Below are positions 17,222 through 25,711 of a stretch of DNA of 55,521 bases, one piece after another. Source of the DNA: JBKHBQ01 sp046542305 (GTDB lineage Bacteria > Bacteroidota > Bacteroidia > Bacteroidales > 4484-276); NCBI GenBank assembly GCA_046542305.1, contig JBKHBQ010000001.1, positions 1 through 55,521 on the forward strand, read 5' to 3'. Position numbers and translations under genes: made by a program. Below the pieces are notes generated by a model, which searched no databases, had not been told where the DNA came from, and saw nothing but the letters and a program-made list of their open reading frames with translations. Position 1 is the first letter of the stretch; each line of letters opens with the position of its first letter.

Positions 17222-17599
17222 TCACTTCGCATCCACAACATCCCTTCCGAAAGGCGTAAGGGCCAGCACAGCCAATTTGAAATGCTGCCGTGCGAAAGGA
17301 ATCCCCATAATGGTGATGGCCAGCAACAGCCCGAAAAGGATGTGCGTGAGCGAAATCCAGATGCCGCCGAGAATGATCCAGAGGATGTTCATTACCGTGT
17401 AGAGACAACCTGAAGCGCCATTGCTGTGTACGGTGGTTTTGCCGAAAGGCCAGAGCGCCAGCATACCAAGCTTAAGCGTTTGCAAACCGAAAGGAATGCC
17501 GATGATGGTGATCATCATCAGGATACTTGCAACTACGTATTCGATGGCCACGATGATCCCGCCAAAAATGAGCCAGATCAGGTTACCGAGTGTGTTCAT
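17222..17599 (-). CDS. YccF-domain inner-membrane protein
   Basis: A 125-aa membrane protein with two tandem YccF (DUF307) units. Each has an NxLWxIxGG start and an IxGIPF...LxxLAxxPFG end: NLIWLIFGG with ITIIGIPFG, and NILWIILGG with ITIMGIPFA. Four membrane segments are predicted. The function of the family is not established. It is a separate leftward gene between the YwqK-like gene and rimO. A weak TATCTTCG box lies at 17624-17631 on the minus strand. Confidence 0.88.
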   Translation of the reverse strand: MNTLGNLIWLIFGGIIVAIEYVVASILMMITIIGIPFGLQTLKLGMLALWPFGKTTVHSNGASGCLYTVMNILWIILGGIWISLTHILFGLLLAITIMGIPFARQHFKLAVLALTPFGRDVVDAK

Positions 17600-17671
17600 G
17601 ATGCTGATGTTAAATGTTGGATGCGAAGATAGGATTTTGACTTGGAAAAACGCGTGCAGTTCAGATCGGGA

Positions 17672-18982
17672 TTAACGACTTACCACCTCGCCGTAAAGAT
17701 CAAAAGCCTCGGCAGCGGTGATCCTTACATTAAAGAACCTGCCGGCTTCCAGCTTCGGTCCAGCCGGAATGAGAATCTCATTGTCCACTTCAGGTGAATC
17801 GTATTGGCTGCGGCCGATCCAAAAATCGCCCTCCCGCCTATCAACGATTACCTTAAACACCTGTCCGATACGTGTGGTGTTAATTTCCATTGAAATACCT
17901 TCCTGAAGTTCCATCAGTTCGGCTGCCCGGTGGTTTTTTGTCTCTTCCGGTACATTATCCTCCAGCGCAAAGGCGTGGGTATCTTCTTCGTGGGAATAGG
18001 AGAATACGCCCAGCCGCTCGAAACGGCTTTCGGCCACAAAATCCTTCAGTTCCTTAAAATCTTCCGCCGTTTCACCGGGATAACCTACAATGAGGGTGGT
18101 TCGCAAAGCGATCCCAGGCAATTCCTCACGGATCTTGCGGATCAGGTCACGGGTCTGTTTTCCGGTGTGTCCGCGCCGCATGGATTTCAGGATACGGTCG
18201 GAGATATGCTGAAGCGGAATATCGAGATAGTTGCAAACCTTCGGGGAGTTTTTCATCACCGGGATCAACGTTTCGGGAAATCCCGCAGGATAGGCATAAT
18301 GCAGCCTGATCCATTCGGGACCTTCAATTTCTGATAATTGTCCGACCAATTCAGGAAGTTTCCGCCCGCGATAAAGGTCGAGGCCGTAGTAGGTGAGATC
18401 CTGTGCGATCAGCATCAGTTCCTTTACACCCTGTGAAGCCAGGAAGCGGGCTTCTTTCAAAATTTCCTCAACCGGCTTCGACTGATGCCTGCCGCGGATC
18501 AGTGGAATGGCGCAAAACGAACAGCTACGGTCGCAGCCTTCCGAGATTTTAAGATAAGCATAATGCGAAGGCGTGGTAAGGCTCCGCTCGCCCAAAAGTT
18601 CCTTTCTGTAACCGACGCCGATGGCAGCCAGGATCTCCGGCAGTTCCGCCACACCGAAAAAACCATCCACCTCATGCACCTCATCCTCCAGATCCTTGCG
18701 ATAGCGCTGCGACAAGCATCCCATCACAAATAACCTGTCGATGCGACCTTCTTTTCGCGCTTCCGCAAATTGAAGGATGGTATTGATCGACTCTTCCCTG
18801 GCATCATTAATAAATCCGCAGGTATTTACCACCACGGTTCCGCCGTGAATATCGCCGGCATCATGAGTTACATCAAGTCCACCGGAGCGCAACTGGTGCA
18901 TCAGCACTTCCGAATCCACCAGGTTTTTGGAGCAACCCAGCGTGATGATGTGGACCGGATGGTTTATAGGTTTGGTTTGCAA
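17672..18982 (-). CDS. rimO: Ribosomal protein S12 methylthiotransferase RimO
   Basis: A 436-aa radical-SAM methylthiotransferase. It has the N-terminal MTTase domain (TLGCSKNLVDSEVL with the first cluster Cys), the radical-SAM core CDRSCSFC, and a C-terminal TRAM domain. It adds a methylthio group to the conserved Asp of ribosomal protein S12. The SKNxVDSE pattern separates RimO from MiaB. It follows ftsY by 14 bp on the same strand, a gene order frequent in Bacteroidota. Confidence 0.95.
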   Translation of the reverse strand: MQTKPINHPVHIITLGCSKNLVDSEVLMHQLRSGGLDVTHDAGDIHGGTVVVNTCGFINDAREESINTILQFAEARKEGRIDRLFVMGCLSQRYRKDLEDEVHEVDGFFGVAELPEILAAIGVGYRKELLGERSLTTPSHYAYLKISEGCDRSCSFCAIPLIRGRHQSKPVEEILKEARFLASQGVKELMLIAQDLTYYGLDLYRGRKLPELVGQLSEIEGPEWIRLHYAYPAGFPETLIPVMKNSPKVCNYLDIPLQHISDRILKSMRRGHTGKQTRDLIRKIREELPGIALRTTLIVGYPGETAEDFKELKDFVAESRFERLGVFSYSHEEDTHAFALEDNVPEETKNHRAAELMELQEGISMEINTTRIGQVFKVIVDRREGDFWIGRSQYDSPEVDNEILIPAGPKLEAGRFFNVRITAAEAFDLYGEVVSR

Positions 18983-18996
18983 AGAATGGAAAATTT

Positions 18997-19950
18997 CTAC
19001 TGGTTGAAAAGCGAATCGACGAATTCGAGCTTGTTGAAAAGCTGGAGATCTTCCATTTTTTCGCCGATCCCGATGTATTTTACGGGCACCTTAAACTGTT
19101 CTGAAATGCCGATGGCTACCCCGCCTTTGGCTGTGCCGTCGAGTTTGGTTAGTGCCAGCGCGTTCACTTCCGTGGCTGCCGTAAATTGCCTGGCCTGTTC
19201 GATGGCATTCTGACCGGTGGACGCATCGAGGATGAGCAGGATTTCGTGCGGTGCATCATCGATTACCTTTTTCATCACCTTTTTAATTTTCGACAGCTCA
19301 TTCATCAGGTTAATCTTGTTGTGCAAACGTCCGGCAGTATCGATGATCGCCACATCGGCCTTGTCATTCACCGCCTGTTTCAGCGTATCGAAGGCCACCG
19401 AAGCCGGATCGGTGTTCATGCCGTGGTTCACGATGGGTACCCCTACCCTTTCCGACCAGATGGTAAGCTGATCCACTGCCGCAGCCCTGAAGGTATCGGC
19501 GGCGCCCAGGATTACCTTCTTGCCTGCCTGCTTGAAATGATAGGCCAGTTTTCCGATGGTGGTGGTTTTTCCAACGCCGTTCACGCCCACTACCATGATC
19601 ACGTAAGGCTTGTCGCGGGGCGGAAAATCGAATCCATGAATTTCGCCCTTGTCGTTTTCAGCCAGCAGGGCGGCAATTTCTTCCTTGAGGATCCGGTTGA
19701 GTTCGGACGTGCCAAGATATTTATCCCTGGCCACGCGCTCCTCGATGCGCTCGATGATCTTCAGCGTGGTGCTCACTCCTACGTCGGAGGTCACCAGGAT
19801 TTCCTCGAGGTTGTCGAGCACCTCATCATCCACCCTGGATTTACCAGCAACGGCCTTGGAGAGCTTGGCAAATACGCTCTTCTTGGTTTTTTCGAGGCCC
19901 TCGTCGAGCTTTTCCTTTTTATTTTTTGAAAAGACGTTAAAAAATCCCAT
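18997..19950 (-). CDS. ftsY: Signal recognition particle receptor FtsY
   Basis: A 317-aa SRP GTPase. The N domain is followed by GVNGVGKTTTIGKLA (G1), DTAGRLHN (G3) and TKLDGTAKGG (G4). It receives SRP-ribosome complexes at the inner membrane. The long acidic A domain of E. coli FtsY is absent, as usual in this phylum. It lies in a leftward block with rpmG and a DUF4295 gene upstream and rimO downstream. A terminator-like hairpin sits between DUF4295 and ftsY, and no independent promoter is visible, so some read-through is expected. Confidence 0.95.
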   Translation of the reverse strand: MGFFNVFSKNKKEKLDEGLEKTKKSVFAKLSKAVAGKSRVDDEVLDNLEEILVTSDVGVSTTLKIIERIEERVARDKYLGTSELNRILKEEIAALLAENDKGEIHGFDFPPRDKPYVIMVVGVNGVGKTTTIGKLAYHFKQAGKKVILGAADTFRAAAVDQLTIWSERVGVPIVNHGMNTDPASVAFDTLKQAVNDKADVAIIDTAGRLHNKINLMNELSKIKKVMKKVIDDAPHEILLILDASTGQNAIEQARQFTAATEVNALALTKLDGTAKGGVAIGISEQFKVPVKYIGIGEKMEDLQLFNKLEFVDSLFNQ

Positions 19951-19980
19951 CGCTTCAATGTATTAAACCATCACAAATGC

Positions 19981-20011
19981 AAAAAAAGCCTTCCCCTCTG
20001 GCGGAAAAGGC
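19981..20011 (-). terminator. Terminator or attenuator between DUF4295 and ftsY
   Basis: On the minus strand a 9-bp stem (arms 20003-20011 and 19988-19996, with two G-U pairs) has a 6-base loop and is followed by seven T. It lies 27 bp after the DUF4295 stop. Confidence 0.7.
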
Positions 20012-20037
20012 CTGCGCAAATACTTTTGTAACCGCAA

Positions 20038-20190
20038 TTATTTCTTGCTTACAAACTCCTGAACCTTGTCGTTCGGGACAATATCTTCCTGAAAAGTATA
20101 TGCTCCGGTCTTTTTGGATTTTACCACCTGGATAACCTTGGCAAAATCTTTTCCGGTAGCCTGCAGTGTAGCAACAACTTTCTTAGCCAT
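20038..20190 (-). CDS. DUF4295 protein (50 aa)
   Basis: A 50-residue basic protein starting MAKKVVATLQ and ending QEFVSKK. This matches the DUF4295 family, which occurs almost only in Bacteroidota, between rpmG and ftsY. The start is 11 bp after the rpmG stop. Its position suggests a ribosome-associated small protein, but no function is established. Confidence 0.9.
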   Translation of the reverse strand: MAKKVVATLQATGKDFAKVIQVVKSKKTGAYTFQEDIVPNDKVQEFVSKK

Positions 20191-20201
20191 ATCTTAAAAT
20201 T

Positions 20202-20390
20202 TTATTTGATTTCTCTGTGAACAGTCATTTTTTTCATGATCGGATTAAACTTTTTCAGTTCCATCCTGTCGGGCGTATTTTTCTTGTTCTTGGTCGTGAT
20301 GTACCTCGAAGTTCCGGGAAGCCCGCTGTTTTTGTGTTCTGTACATTCCAGAATCACCTGAACCCTTGCGTCTTTTGATTTCTTTGCCAT
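20202..20390 (-). CDS. rpmG: 50S ribosomal protein L33
   Basis: A 62-aa L33 with the usual core (VILECTEHK, RYITTKNKKNTPDRMELKKF). There is no CxxC pair, so it is the zinc-independent form. In many Bacteroidota rpmB (L28) stands directly upstream; here it is absent and rpmG has its own promoter. It is transcribed leftwards with the DUF4295 gene. Confidence 0.95.
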   Translation of the reverse strand: MAKKSKDARVQVILECTEHKNSGLPGTSRYITTKNKKNTPDRMELKKFNPIMKKMTVHREIK

Positions 20391-20421
20391 GTTTATCTGT
20401 CCTTGAATTTTTTCAGGGGTG

Positions 20422-20452
20422 CAAAAGTAATAACTTTATTTAAATTGAACAA
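20422..20452 (-). promoter_or_regulatory. Promoter of rpmG
   Basis: On the minus strand, TTG (20450-20452), 20 bases, then TACTTTTG (20422-20429). Leader to the ATG at 20390 is about 25 nt. Full match to the Bacteroidetes consensus. Confidence 0.75.
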
Positions 20453-20513
20453 TATTTCGACCGAAAAAAATAACGAACAACTTTAGCCGGAAGTGTGCAG
20501 GATGCCTTTTTCT

Positions 20514-21377
20514 TTAAGTGAATGAACCGGCTCTTATAAATCGTTTTTCAGTGATAAAGCCGCATACCAGCGAATTGGGAATGCATTCGAAATAGTAATT
20601 TTGCGGATAAATGTTCGGGTGCTCCGTTTTCCAGATCTCTTCAGGCGGATTAGATGGCTGACGAAGCTTTTCCCGATCGAGCATTCTGCCAAGCATCTTC
20701 CGGCTGTCGGCAAGCACATAAAACGGGATCATGTATTCCCTGCACATGAGCGCCAGGGGATAGGTTCCTGTTTTATTCACAAAGCCATCCCTGCCGATCT
20801 GGTCGGCGCCGCACAATACCATATCGGCACCAGAAAGGTACAAGCCGATGGCCGAATCGGTGATAAACCGCACCACAAATCCCAACCGTGCAATGGCCTC
20901 CGCCTGCTGCCTGCCTTCGCAGGCCGGCCTCGATTCGGTCTGGATTATTTCTGCTGGCCACCCGTTCGCGGTCATCCGCCTGAAAACTTCTACCAGTGCA
21001 CTGCTGTTGCTGTGCAGCATAATGGTTTTACCGCTGAGATCGAGAGAACGAACTGCTCTGACTGCAATATCCGCATTCACATTTTTCCATTTATTCCGGT
21101 AACCTTCAAGAAAGTTTGCCGGAGAGTTATCCGCATCAGATTCGGGTGAATTCAGGAAATCTTCCAGTGCATCAAGAAAATGAGCCACCACCGCAAAATG
21201 TCCCAGTTTTTCATGCAACTCAGGAAGCCGCTCCTTTAAATCTCCGGCTGCGGATTGTGGCCGGTTGTAAGTCATCAGCCAATGATCAAGGACATCTATC
21301 AATTTTTGCAACACAGCCGCCGAACCTGATTGCTTATCTGAAAATACTTCCTGAAATGCTTTATGTAGAGTATGCAT
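20514..21377 (-). CDS. eIF-2B/ribose-1,5-bisphosphate isomerase family protein
   Basis: A 287-aa member of the IF-2B superfamily. The C-terminal domain shows HSNSSALVEVFRR, ESRPACEGRQQAE, GADQIGRDGFVNKTGTYPLA and PFYVLADSRK, the ligand-binding pattern of the family. The group includes methylthioribose-1-phosphate isomerase, archaeal ribose-1,5-bisphosphate isomerase and eIF2B subunits. The ESRPxxEGR motif is conserved, so a sugar-phosphate isomerase role is likely, but neither MTR-1-P salvage genes nor RuBisCO are nearby. The N-terminal third is helical and divergent. Confidence 0.78.
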   Translation of the reverse strand: MHTLHKAFQEVFSDKQSGSAAVLQKLIDVLDHWLMTYNRPQSAAGDLKERLPELHEKLGHFAVVAHFLDALEDFLNSPESDADNSPANFLEGYRNKWKNVNADIAVRAVRSLDLSGKTIMLHSNSSALVEVFRRMTANGWPAEIIQTESRPACEGRQQAEAIARLGFVVRFITDSAIGLYLSGADMVLCGADQIGRDGFVNKTGTYPLALMCREYMIPFYVLADSRKMLGRMLDREKLRQPSNPPEEIWKTEHPNIYPQNYYFECIPNSLVCGFITEKRFIRAGSFT

Positions 21378-21412
21378 AGGTGTAGTAAATCATTGATTGT
21401 CTATCCGGTAAA

Positions 21413-21440
21413 CAAAAATAATTTATATTCTATTTTCAAA
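21413..21440 (-). promoter_or_regulatory. Promoter of the eIF2B-like gene
   Basis: TTTG (21437-21440), 16 bases, TATTTTTG (21413-21420) on the minus strand. The spacing is slightly short. Confidence 0.5.
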
Positions 21441-21506
21441 AGCGGGTATTACAAAAATTTTTGCCGCCCGTTCACCAGGTTCAGTTTCAGATCGATCGGT
21501 CAACAC

Positions 21507-21542
21507 AAAAAAAAAAGCCCCCGCAAAACGCTCGCGGAGGCT
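21507..21542 (-). terminator. Terminator of rho
   Basis: On the minus strand, AGCCTCCGC and GCGGGGGCT pair (one G-U), with a 9-base loop followed by a run of T. It lies 24 bp after the rho stop. A T-run on the other side makes it possibly bidirectional. Confidence 0.85.
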
Positions 21543-21565
21543 ATATTTTTTTTTCAATCAGCAAA

Positions 21566-23284
21566 TTAGCTGTTCATCGAAATGAGGAATTCCTCATTGG
21601 TTTGGGTGAAGCGCATTTTGTCCTTCAGGAATTCCATGGCCTCGATGGGTGTCATATCCGCAAGGTGGTTTCTGAGAATCCAAATCCTTTGCAGAATTTC
21701 CTTCTCCAGAAGGAGGTCGTCGCGGCGGGTACTGGAAGCCACGATGTCGATGGCCGGATAGATTCGCTTGTTGGACAATTTACGGTCGAGTTGCAGTTCC
21801 ATGTTACCCGTGCCCTTGAATTCTTCAAAGATCACCTCGTCCATTTTCGATCCGGTGTCGATAAGTGCGGTGGAGATAATTGTAAGCGAGCCGCCGTTCT
21901 CGATCTGGCGTGCAGCACCAAAGAAACGTTTCGGTTTATGAAGCGCATTGGCTTCCACCCCCCCCGACAGCACCTTGCCCGATGCCGGCGATACGGTGTT
22001 GTAAGCACGTGCCAGGCGGGTAATCGAGTCGAGCAGGATCACCACGTCGTGTCCGCATTCGGTAAGCCGTTTGGCTTTTTCAAGTACGATGTTGGCGATT
22101 TTCACATGGCGCTCTGCAGGCTCATCGAAAGTGGATGCAATAACCTCGGCTTTCACGCTGCGTTCCATATCAGTTACCTCCTCGGGGCGTTCATCAATCA
22201 GCAGGACGATCATATACACATCAGGATGGTTATACGCGATGGCATTGGCGATTTCTTTCAGCAGCACTGTTTTACCTGTTTTCGGCTGGGCCACGATCAA
22301 TCCGCGCTGGCCAAGACCGATGGGTGTAAACATATCTATAACCCGTGTGGAAACGGTTTCGCCGGGATGGCCTGTAAGCTTGAATTTCTTTTCGGGGAAG
22401 AGCGGTGTAAGAAAATCGAAAGGAATCCTGTCGCGGGCTTCCTCCGGGTCGCGCCCGTTGATTTCCTCAACCTTGATCAGCGGAAAATATTTCTCACCGT
22501 CTTTCGGCGGGCGGATGCTGCCGCGAATGGTATCACCGGTTTTTAGCCCGAAAAGCTTGATTTGCGATTGCGACACGTAAATATCGTCGGGTGAATTCAG
22601 GTAGTTATAATCACTCGACCTGAGGAAGCCGTACCCATCGGGCATAATCTCCAATACACCTTCGCTGGTCACTACTCCTTCGCTCTCGAAGGAAAAGCCC
22701 TGACGACGCTGCCCATGGGATCTGCTGCCCTGATGTTGATCCGGCTGCTGACGCTCGGGACGCTCAGACCGCTCGGAGCGCTCTTTGCGTTCCGGAGGTT
22801 CCTGCTGCTTTCCTCCTGGCTCCTCAGCTTTGGCCGGTTGCGGCTTTACTTCTTTCGTTTCTTCCTTTTTTGCAGGAACAGGCGGCTTTTTCTGCTGATC
22901 CTTTTCCTGTGACAGTTTTTGCTGCGGTTGTGGTGCAGGTTTCTCCGGCTGCCTTCCCTGAGGCTGCTGACCGGCCGGGGCCGATTTCTTTTCGGAGGAT
23001 TCTTCTTTGGCTGGATCTTTACGATCGCCAAGTGTTCCCTTGCTGCTCGATGCAAGTTTTTCTTTACCCTGATCGTGCGAAATGCGTTTGCGCCTCACAG
23101 GTTCAGCCTGGGTTTCCTTGGCAGCCCGTTTGGAATCTTTGGGAGGGTTTAAGGCCTGATGATCCAGGATCTTGTATATTAAATCCTGCTTTTTAAGATT
23201 GTTTGCACCTTTAATGTCAAGGTCTTTGGCGATCTGCTTCAACTCTGTGAGCAATTTGCCGTTAAGCTCAATAATATCGTACAT
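21566..23284 (-). CDS. rho: Transcription termination factor Rho with disordered insert
   Basis: A 572-aa Rho when started at the ATG at 23282-23284 (MYDIIELNGKLL), which matches the Rho N-terminal helical domain; the upstream ATG adds 10 unrelated residues. Residues 1-45 form the N-terminal domain. About 46-196 are a low-complexity stretch rich in K, E, Q, P, R and S. The RNA-binding cold-shock domain follows (DGYGFLRSSDYNY). Then comes the ATPase with Walker A QPKTGKT (about 333-339) and the motif ILLDSITRLARAYN. In Bacteroides such an insert has been linked to condensate formation. A leader of about 150 nt may allow autoregulation. Confidence 0.95.
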   Translation of the reverse strand: MYDIIELNGKLLTELKQIAKDLDIKGANNLKKQDLIYKILDHQALNPPKDSKRAAKETQAEPVRRKRISHDQGKEKLASSSKGTLGDRKDPAKEESSEKKSAPAGQQPQGRQPEKPAPQPQQKLSQEKDQQKKPPVPAKKEETKEVKPQPAKAEEPGGKQQEPPERKERSERSERPERQQPDQHQGSRSHGQRRQGFSFESEGVVTSEGVLEIMPDGYGFLRSSDYNYLNSPDDIYVSQSQIKLFGLKTGDTIRGSIRPPKDGEKYFPLIKVEEINGRDPEEARDRIPFDFLTPLFPEKKFKLTGHPGETVSTRVIDMFTPIGLGQRGLIVAQPKTGKTVLLKEIANAIAYNHPDVYMIVLLIDERPEEVTDMERSVKAEVIASTFDEPAERHVKIANIVLEKAKRLTECGHDVVILLDSITRLARAYNTVSPASGKVLSGGVEANALHKPKRFFGAARQIENGGSLTIISTALIDTGSKMDEVIFEEFKGTGNMELQLDRKLSNKRIYPAIDIVASSTRRDDLLLEKEILQRIWILRNHLADMTPIEAMEFLKDKMRFTQTNEEFLISMNS

Positions 23285-23691
23285 CAATATGTGTGTATTT
23301 AAATGTTGATTCAATTTAATCGGGAAACGATCGGTTTCGCTTACCCTGAAATGATCTTGTTAATCAAATGTTTGTGGATTTTGAGCCGGTCTGCTGAACA
23401 GCCACTCATTTGTTCAGAATTAATAAAGTCGTTAAATAATACAAAATTAAATTAAAAAAAACTGATTGTGAACTTGTTAGTAGGATAAGGAATAAGATGA
23501 AAGAAAACTAAATCCTGACATCAATCAGGCCAATGATGCCGCAAATATAAACAATTCCCGACACATGGGGCACGATCATTAAAAAAATCACCCGGCTTTC
23601 CTTACATTAGCTTACATCAGATAGGTGAGGAGATGTGAAATGATCTTATCTTTGCAGGCGATTTAACTAACGCCACAAATTCTAAATTATT
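23285..23691. other. Divergent rho / DUF4293 control region
   Basis: About 400 bp. On the minus strand a TAATTTTG box (23442-23449) would give rho a leader of about 150 nt. On the plus strand TATCTTTG (23647-23654) serves the DUF4293 gene. The short repeat CTGAAC/GTTCAG (23394-23417) lies inside the rho leader. No gene is seen. Confidence 0.55.
23647..23654 (+). promoter_or_regulatory. -7 box of the DUF4293 gene
   Basis: TATCTTTG matches TAnnTTTG, with a leader of about 30 nt to the ATG at 23692. The -33 region is not clear. Confidence 0.5.
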
Positions 23692-24180
23692 ATGCTACAG
23701 CGTATTCAAACCGTTTTTATGTTTCTGGCCATCGTGATGGGAGTTTTAACATTTTTTTTCCCTATAGCCACTTATTTTTCCGAAACCGTTTATTTTCAGT
23801 ATTTCCTTTATGAAATCAGAAACCTCTCGCCCGATCCTTTCAACGAAATGGGAGTGGTTTCGGGTGGGATCAGCGACTGGTTTGTTTTGCCGCTGGCTCT
23901 TCTTCAGGTAGTGATTCTGGCTTTGATCTTCATCACCATTTTCAGGTACAGAAAACGGCTGCTCCAGATCCGCCTGAATTATCTGACCATTTTCCTGAAT
24001 GTGCTCCTGGTGGGAGGGATTTTTTATGCGTCCACCATGTTGGAACAGGAATCCCAAACCCGTCCGGATTATGGTTTGGGAGGGATTTTTCCCCTCATCA
24101 CCATCATCCTGATATTTTTGGCAAACAATTATATCCGTAAGGACGAGCGCCTGATCAGATCGGCAGACCGGCTGAGGTAA
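23692..24180 (+). CDS. DUF4293 membrane protein
   Basis: A 162-aa protein with four membrane segments. It starts MLQRIQTVFMFLA and ends NYIRKDERLIRSADRLR, both signature ends of DUF4293. The family is confined to Bacteroidota and often sits beside rho, as here in divergent orientation. Its function is unknown. It converges with the phosphoesterase gene 6 bp away. Confidence 0.9.
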   Translation: MLQRIQTVFMFLAIVMGVLTFFFPIATYFSETVYFQYFLYEIRNLSPDPFNEMGVVSGGISDWFVLPLALLQVVILALIFITIFRYRKRLLQIRLNYLTIFLNVLLVGGIFYASTMLEQESQTRPDYGLGGIFPLITIILIFLANNYIRKDERLIRSADRLR

Positions 24181-24186
24181 TCTCAG

Positions 24187-24678
24187 TTATCTGTCTTTTT
24201 CGAACACCTCCAGGTCGCGGATTTCTTTTGCATCTACAACAAAACGTACCATCGTGATTTTGCGGTGCAGGCCCGATTTGCCTGCCGCCCCCGGGTTGAT
24301 ATGCAGCAGCCCGTTTGGCTGGTCGTACATCACCTTGAGGATGTGTGAATGCCCGCTGACAAACAGCCCCGGGCTTTCACTTTTTATCAGGTGAAAAGCC
24401 TCGCGCGTGTACTTGCCGGGATAGCCGCCGATGTGGATCATTACCACGCGCAACTGCTCCACCGTAAAAATCTGGGTTTCGTGAAACTGCGCCCGGATGT
24501 CAGTGCCGTCGATATTTCCGAATACCGCACGCAGTGGCCTAAAGGCCGCAAGTTCGTCCGCTACGTTTGCGTGGCCGATATCTCCTGCATGCCAGATTTC
24601 GCTGCACGGCTCAAAAAAATCCGCATAGCCGGCAGGAAGGCTGCCGTGGGTATCAGAAAGCAAACCGATGCGCTTCAC
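24187..24678 (-). CDS. YfcE/MJ0936-type metallophosphoesterase
   Basis: A 163-aa metal-dependent phosphoesterase. The motifs SDTHG, HAGDIGH, GNIDG, MIHIGGYPG and SGHSH supply the two-metal site in the usual order. Members are small phosphodiesterases with unsettled physiological substrates. It starts 3 bp after the stop of the double-TonB_C gene and is probably cotranscribed with it. Confidence 0.9.
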   Translation of the reverse strand: MKRIGLLSDTHGSLPAGYADFFEPCSEIWHAGDIGHANVADELAAFRPLRAVFGNIDGTDIRAQFHETQIFTVEQLRVVMIHIGGYPGKYTREAFHLIKSESPGLFVSGHSHILKVMYDQPNGLLHINPGAAGKSGLHRKITMVRFVVDAKEIRDLEVFEKDR

Positions 24679-24681
24679 TTG

Positions 24682-25494
24682 TTAAATCTGGTTTTGATTA
24701 CCTGCCGGAACATAGCGATGATTTTCGAAATCGGAAAGGTTGAAGGAGATGGAAAGGTTCATCCGCGTACGAACGGCTTTTCCGTCCTTAACACCCGGCA
24801 TCCACCTGAGCAGCCTGACCAGCCTGATCGCCTCCTCGTTGCACCCTGCTCCGACCCCATCTTCAATTTTCAGGTTGGAGATGCCTCCCCAGGGCTCCAC
24901 GACAAAAAACAGTTCCACCGTGCCCGAAATGCTTTGCTTAACGGCGGCATCAGGGTAATTCAGGTTTCGCAACATAAAATTGATAAACGTGGGGCTTTCA
25001 TCGGGATAACGGGGTTTTGGCGCCTGATCAAGCTGCTTTGAAGAAAAAATCTTCATGCTGCTGTCGACCGGCAGAAAGGGATATTCAAGTTTATCGTAGC
25101 CACGCTGCCTGACGCATCTTTTGTACCTGCGAAGTTTAAACTCAAATTCCAGCGTTTTCTCCTCACTGAATGCGGCACCTCTGGCGCTGGCAGGTTCAAA
25201 AAGCAGATAGCTCAACATGCGCAGGGCCTCGGCGTCGGTTTCGGGGCTGAGCGACTGCTTTATGCGCGTATCCATAATGGTACCGTCTTTCTTTACATGA
25301 AAGGCTACCTTTACAGTTCCTTCCACTTTGTTGTCTCTGGCCTCCCCCGGATAATACATTACCTCTTTTATGAATTCCCTGAGTTGGGACTTTCCGCCGT
25401 AATTGTCCGCAGGCAGATATTCCTGTAACTGTGCCGGCAATGCCAGTGTACCCAAAAACAGTGCGCAGAGCAGAATATAGCTTTTCTTCAGCAT
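24682..25494 (-). CDS. Exported protein with two TonB C-terminal domains
   Basis: A 270-aa protein with a signal peptide (ending near ALPAQLQ) and two tandem TonB_C domains. The first has GTVKVAFHVKKDG and a later EALRMLSYLLFEPA; the second has GTVELFFVVEPWG and EEAIRLVRLLRWMPG. Classical TonB has one such domain behind a membrane anchor and a proline-rich spacer; both the anchor and the spacer are missing here. It could bind periplasmic partners without energising receptors. Cotranscribed with the phosphoesterase gene downstream. Confidence 0.8.
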   Translation of the reverse strand: MLKKSYILLCALFLGTLALPAQLQEYLPADNYGGKSQLREFIKEVMYYPGEARDNKVEGTVKVAFHVKKDGTIMDTRIKQSLSPETDAEALRMLSYLLFEPASARGAAFSEEKTLEFEFKLRRYKRCVRQRGYDKLEYPFLPVDSSMKIFSSKQLDQAPKPRYPDESPTFINFMLRNLNYPDAAVKQSISGTVELFFVVEPWGGISNLKIEDGVGAGCNEEAIRLVRLLRWMPGVKDGKAVRTRMNLSISFNLSDFENHRYVPAGNQNQI

Positions 25495-25651
25495 AACGAA
25501 CAGGATTTTGACCGGTAGAAATTATTGTGGATAAAATTATAAAAAATCTGCCATACTTCCTGCGGGTCCGGCAAGAGTTTCTCCCTATCATGGTTTTTTT
25601 CATGCCAATGGCACATAATCATGGATGAATCGGCAGAAATTCCCCCGGGTG

Positions 25652-25684
25652 TTGGTTTAACTCCGGCGGAATAGTGTATTTTTG
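25652..25684 (+). promoter_or_regulatory. Promoter of rmuC
   Basis: TTG (25652-25654), 22 bases, TATTTTTG (25677-25684). Because the box covers the in-frame TTG at 25682, that codon cannot be the start; this supports the ATG at 25712. Confidence 0.65.
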
Positions 25685-25711
25685 GATTTCAAAAACATAA
25701 AACCAACCCAC

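Noticed and set aside
21461..22546. A 361-aa ORF opposite rho
   Set aside because: Antisense to the Rho ATPase domain; composition is that of a shadow frame.
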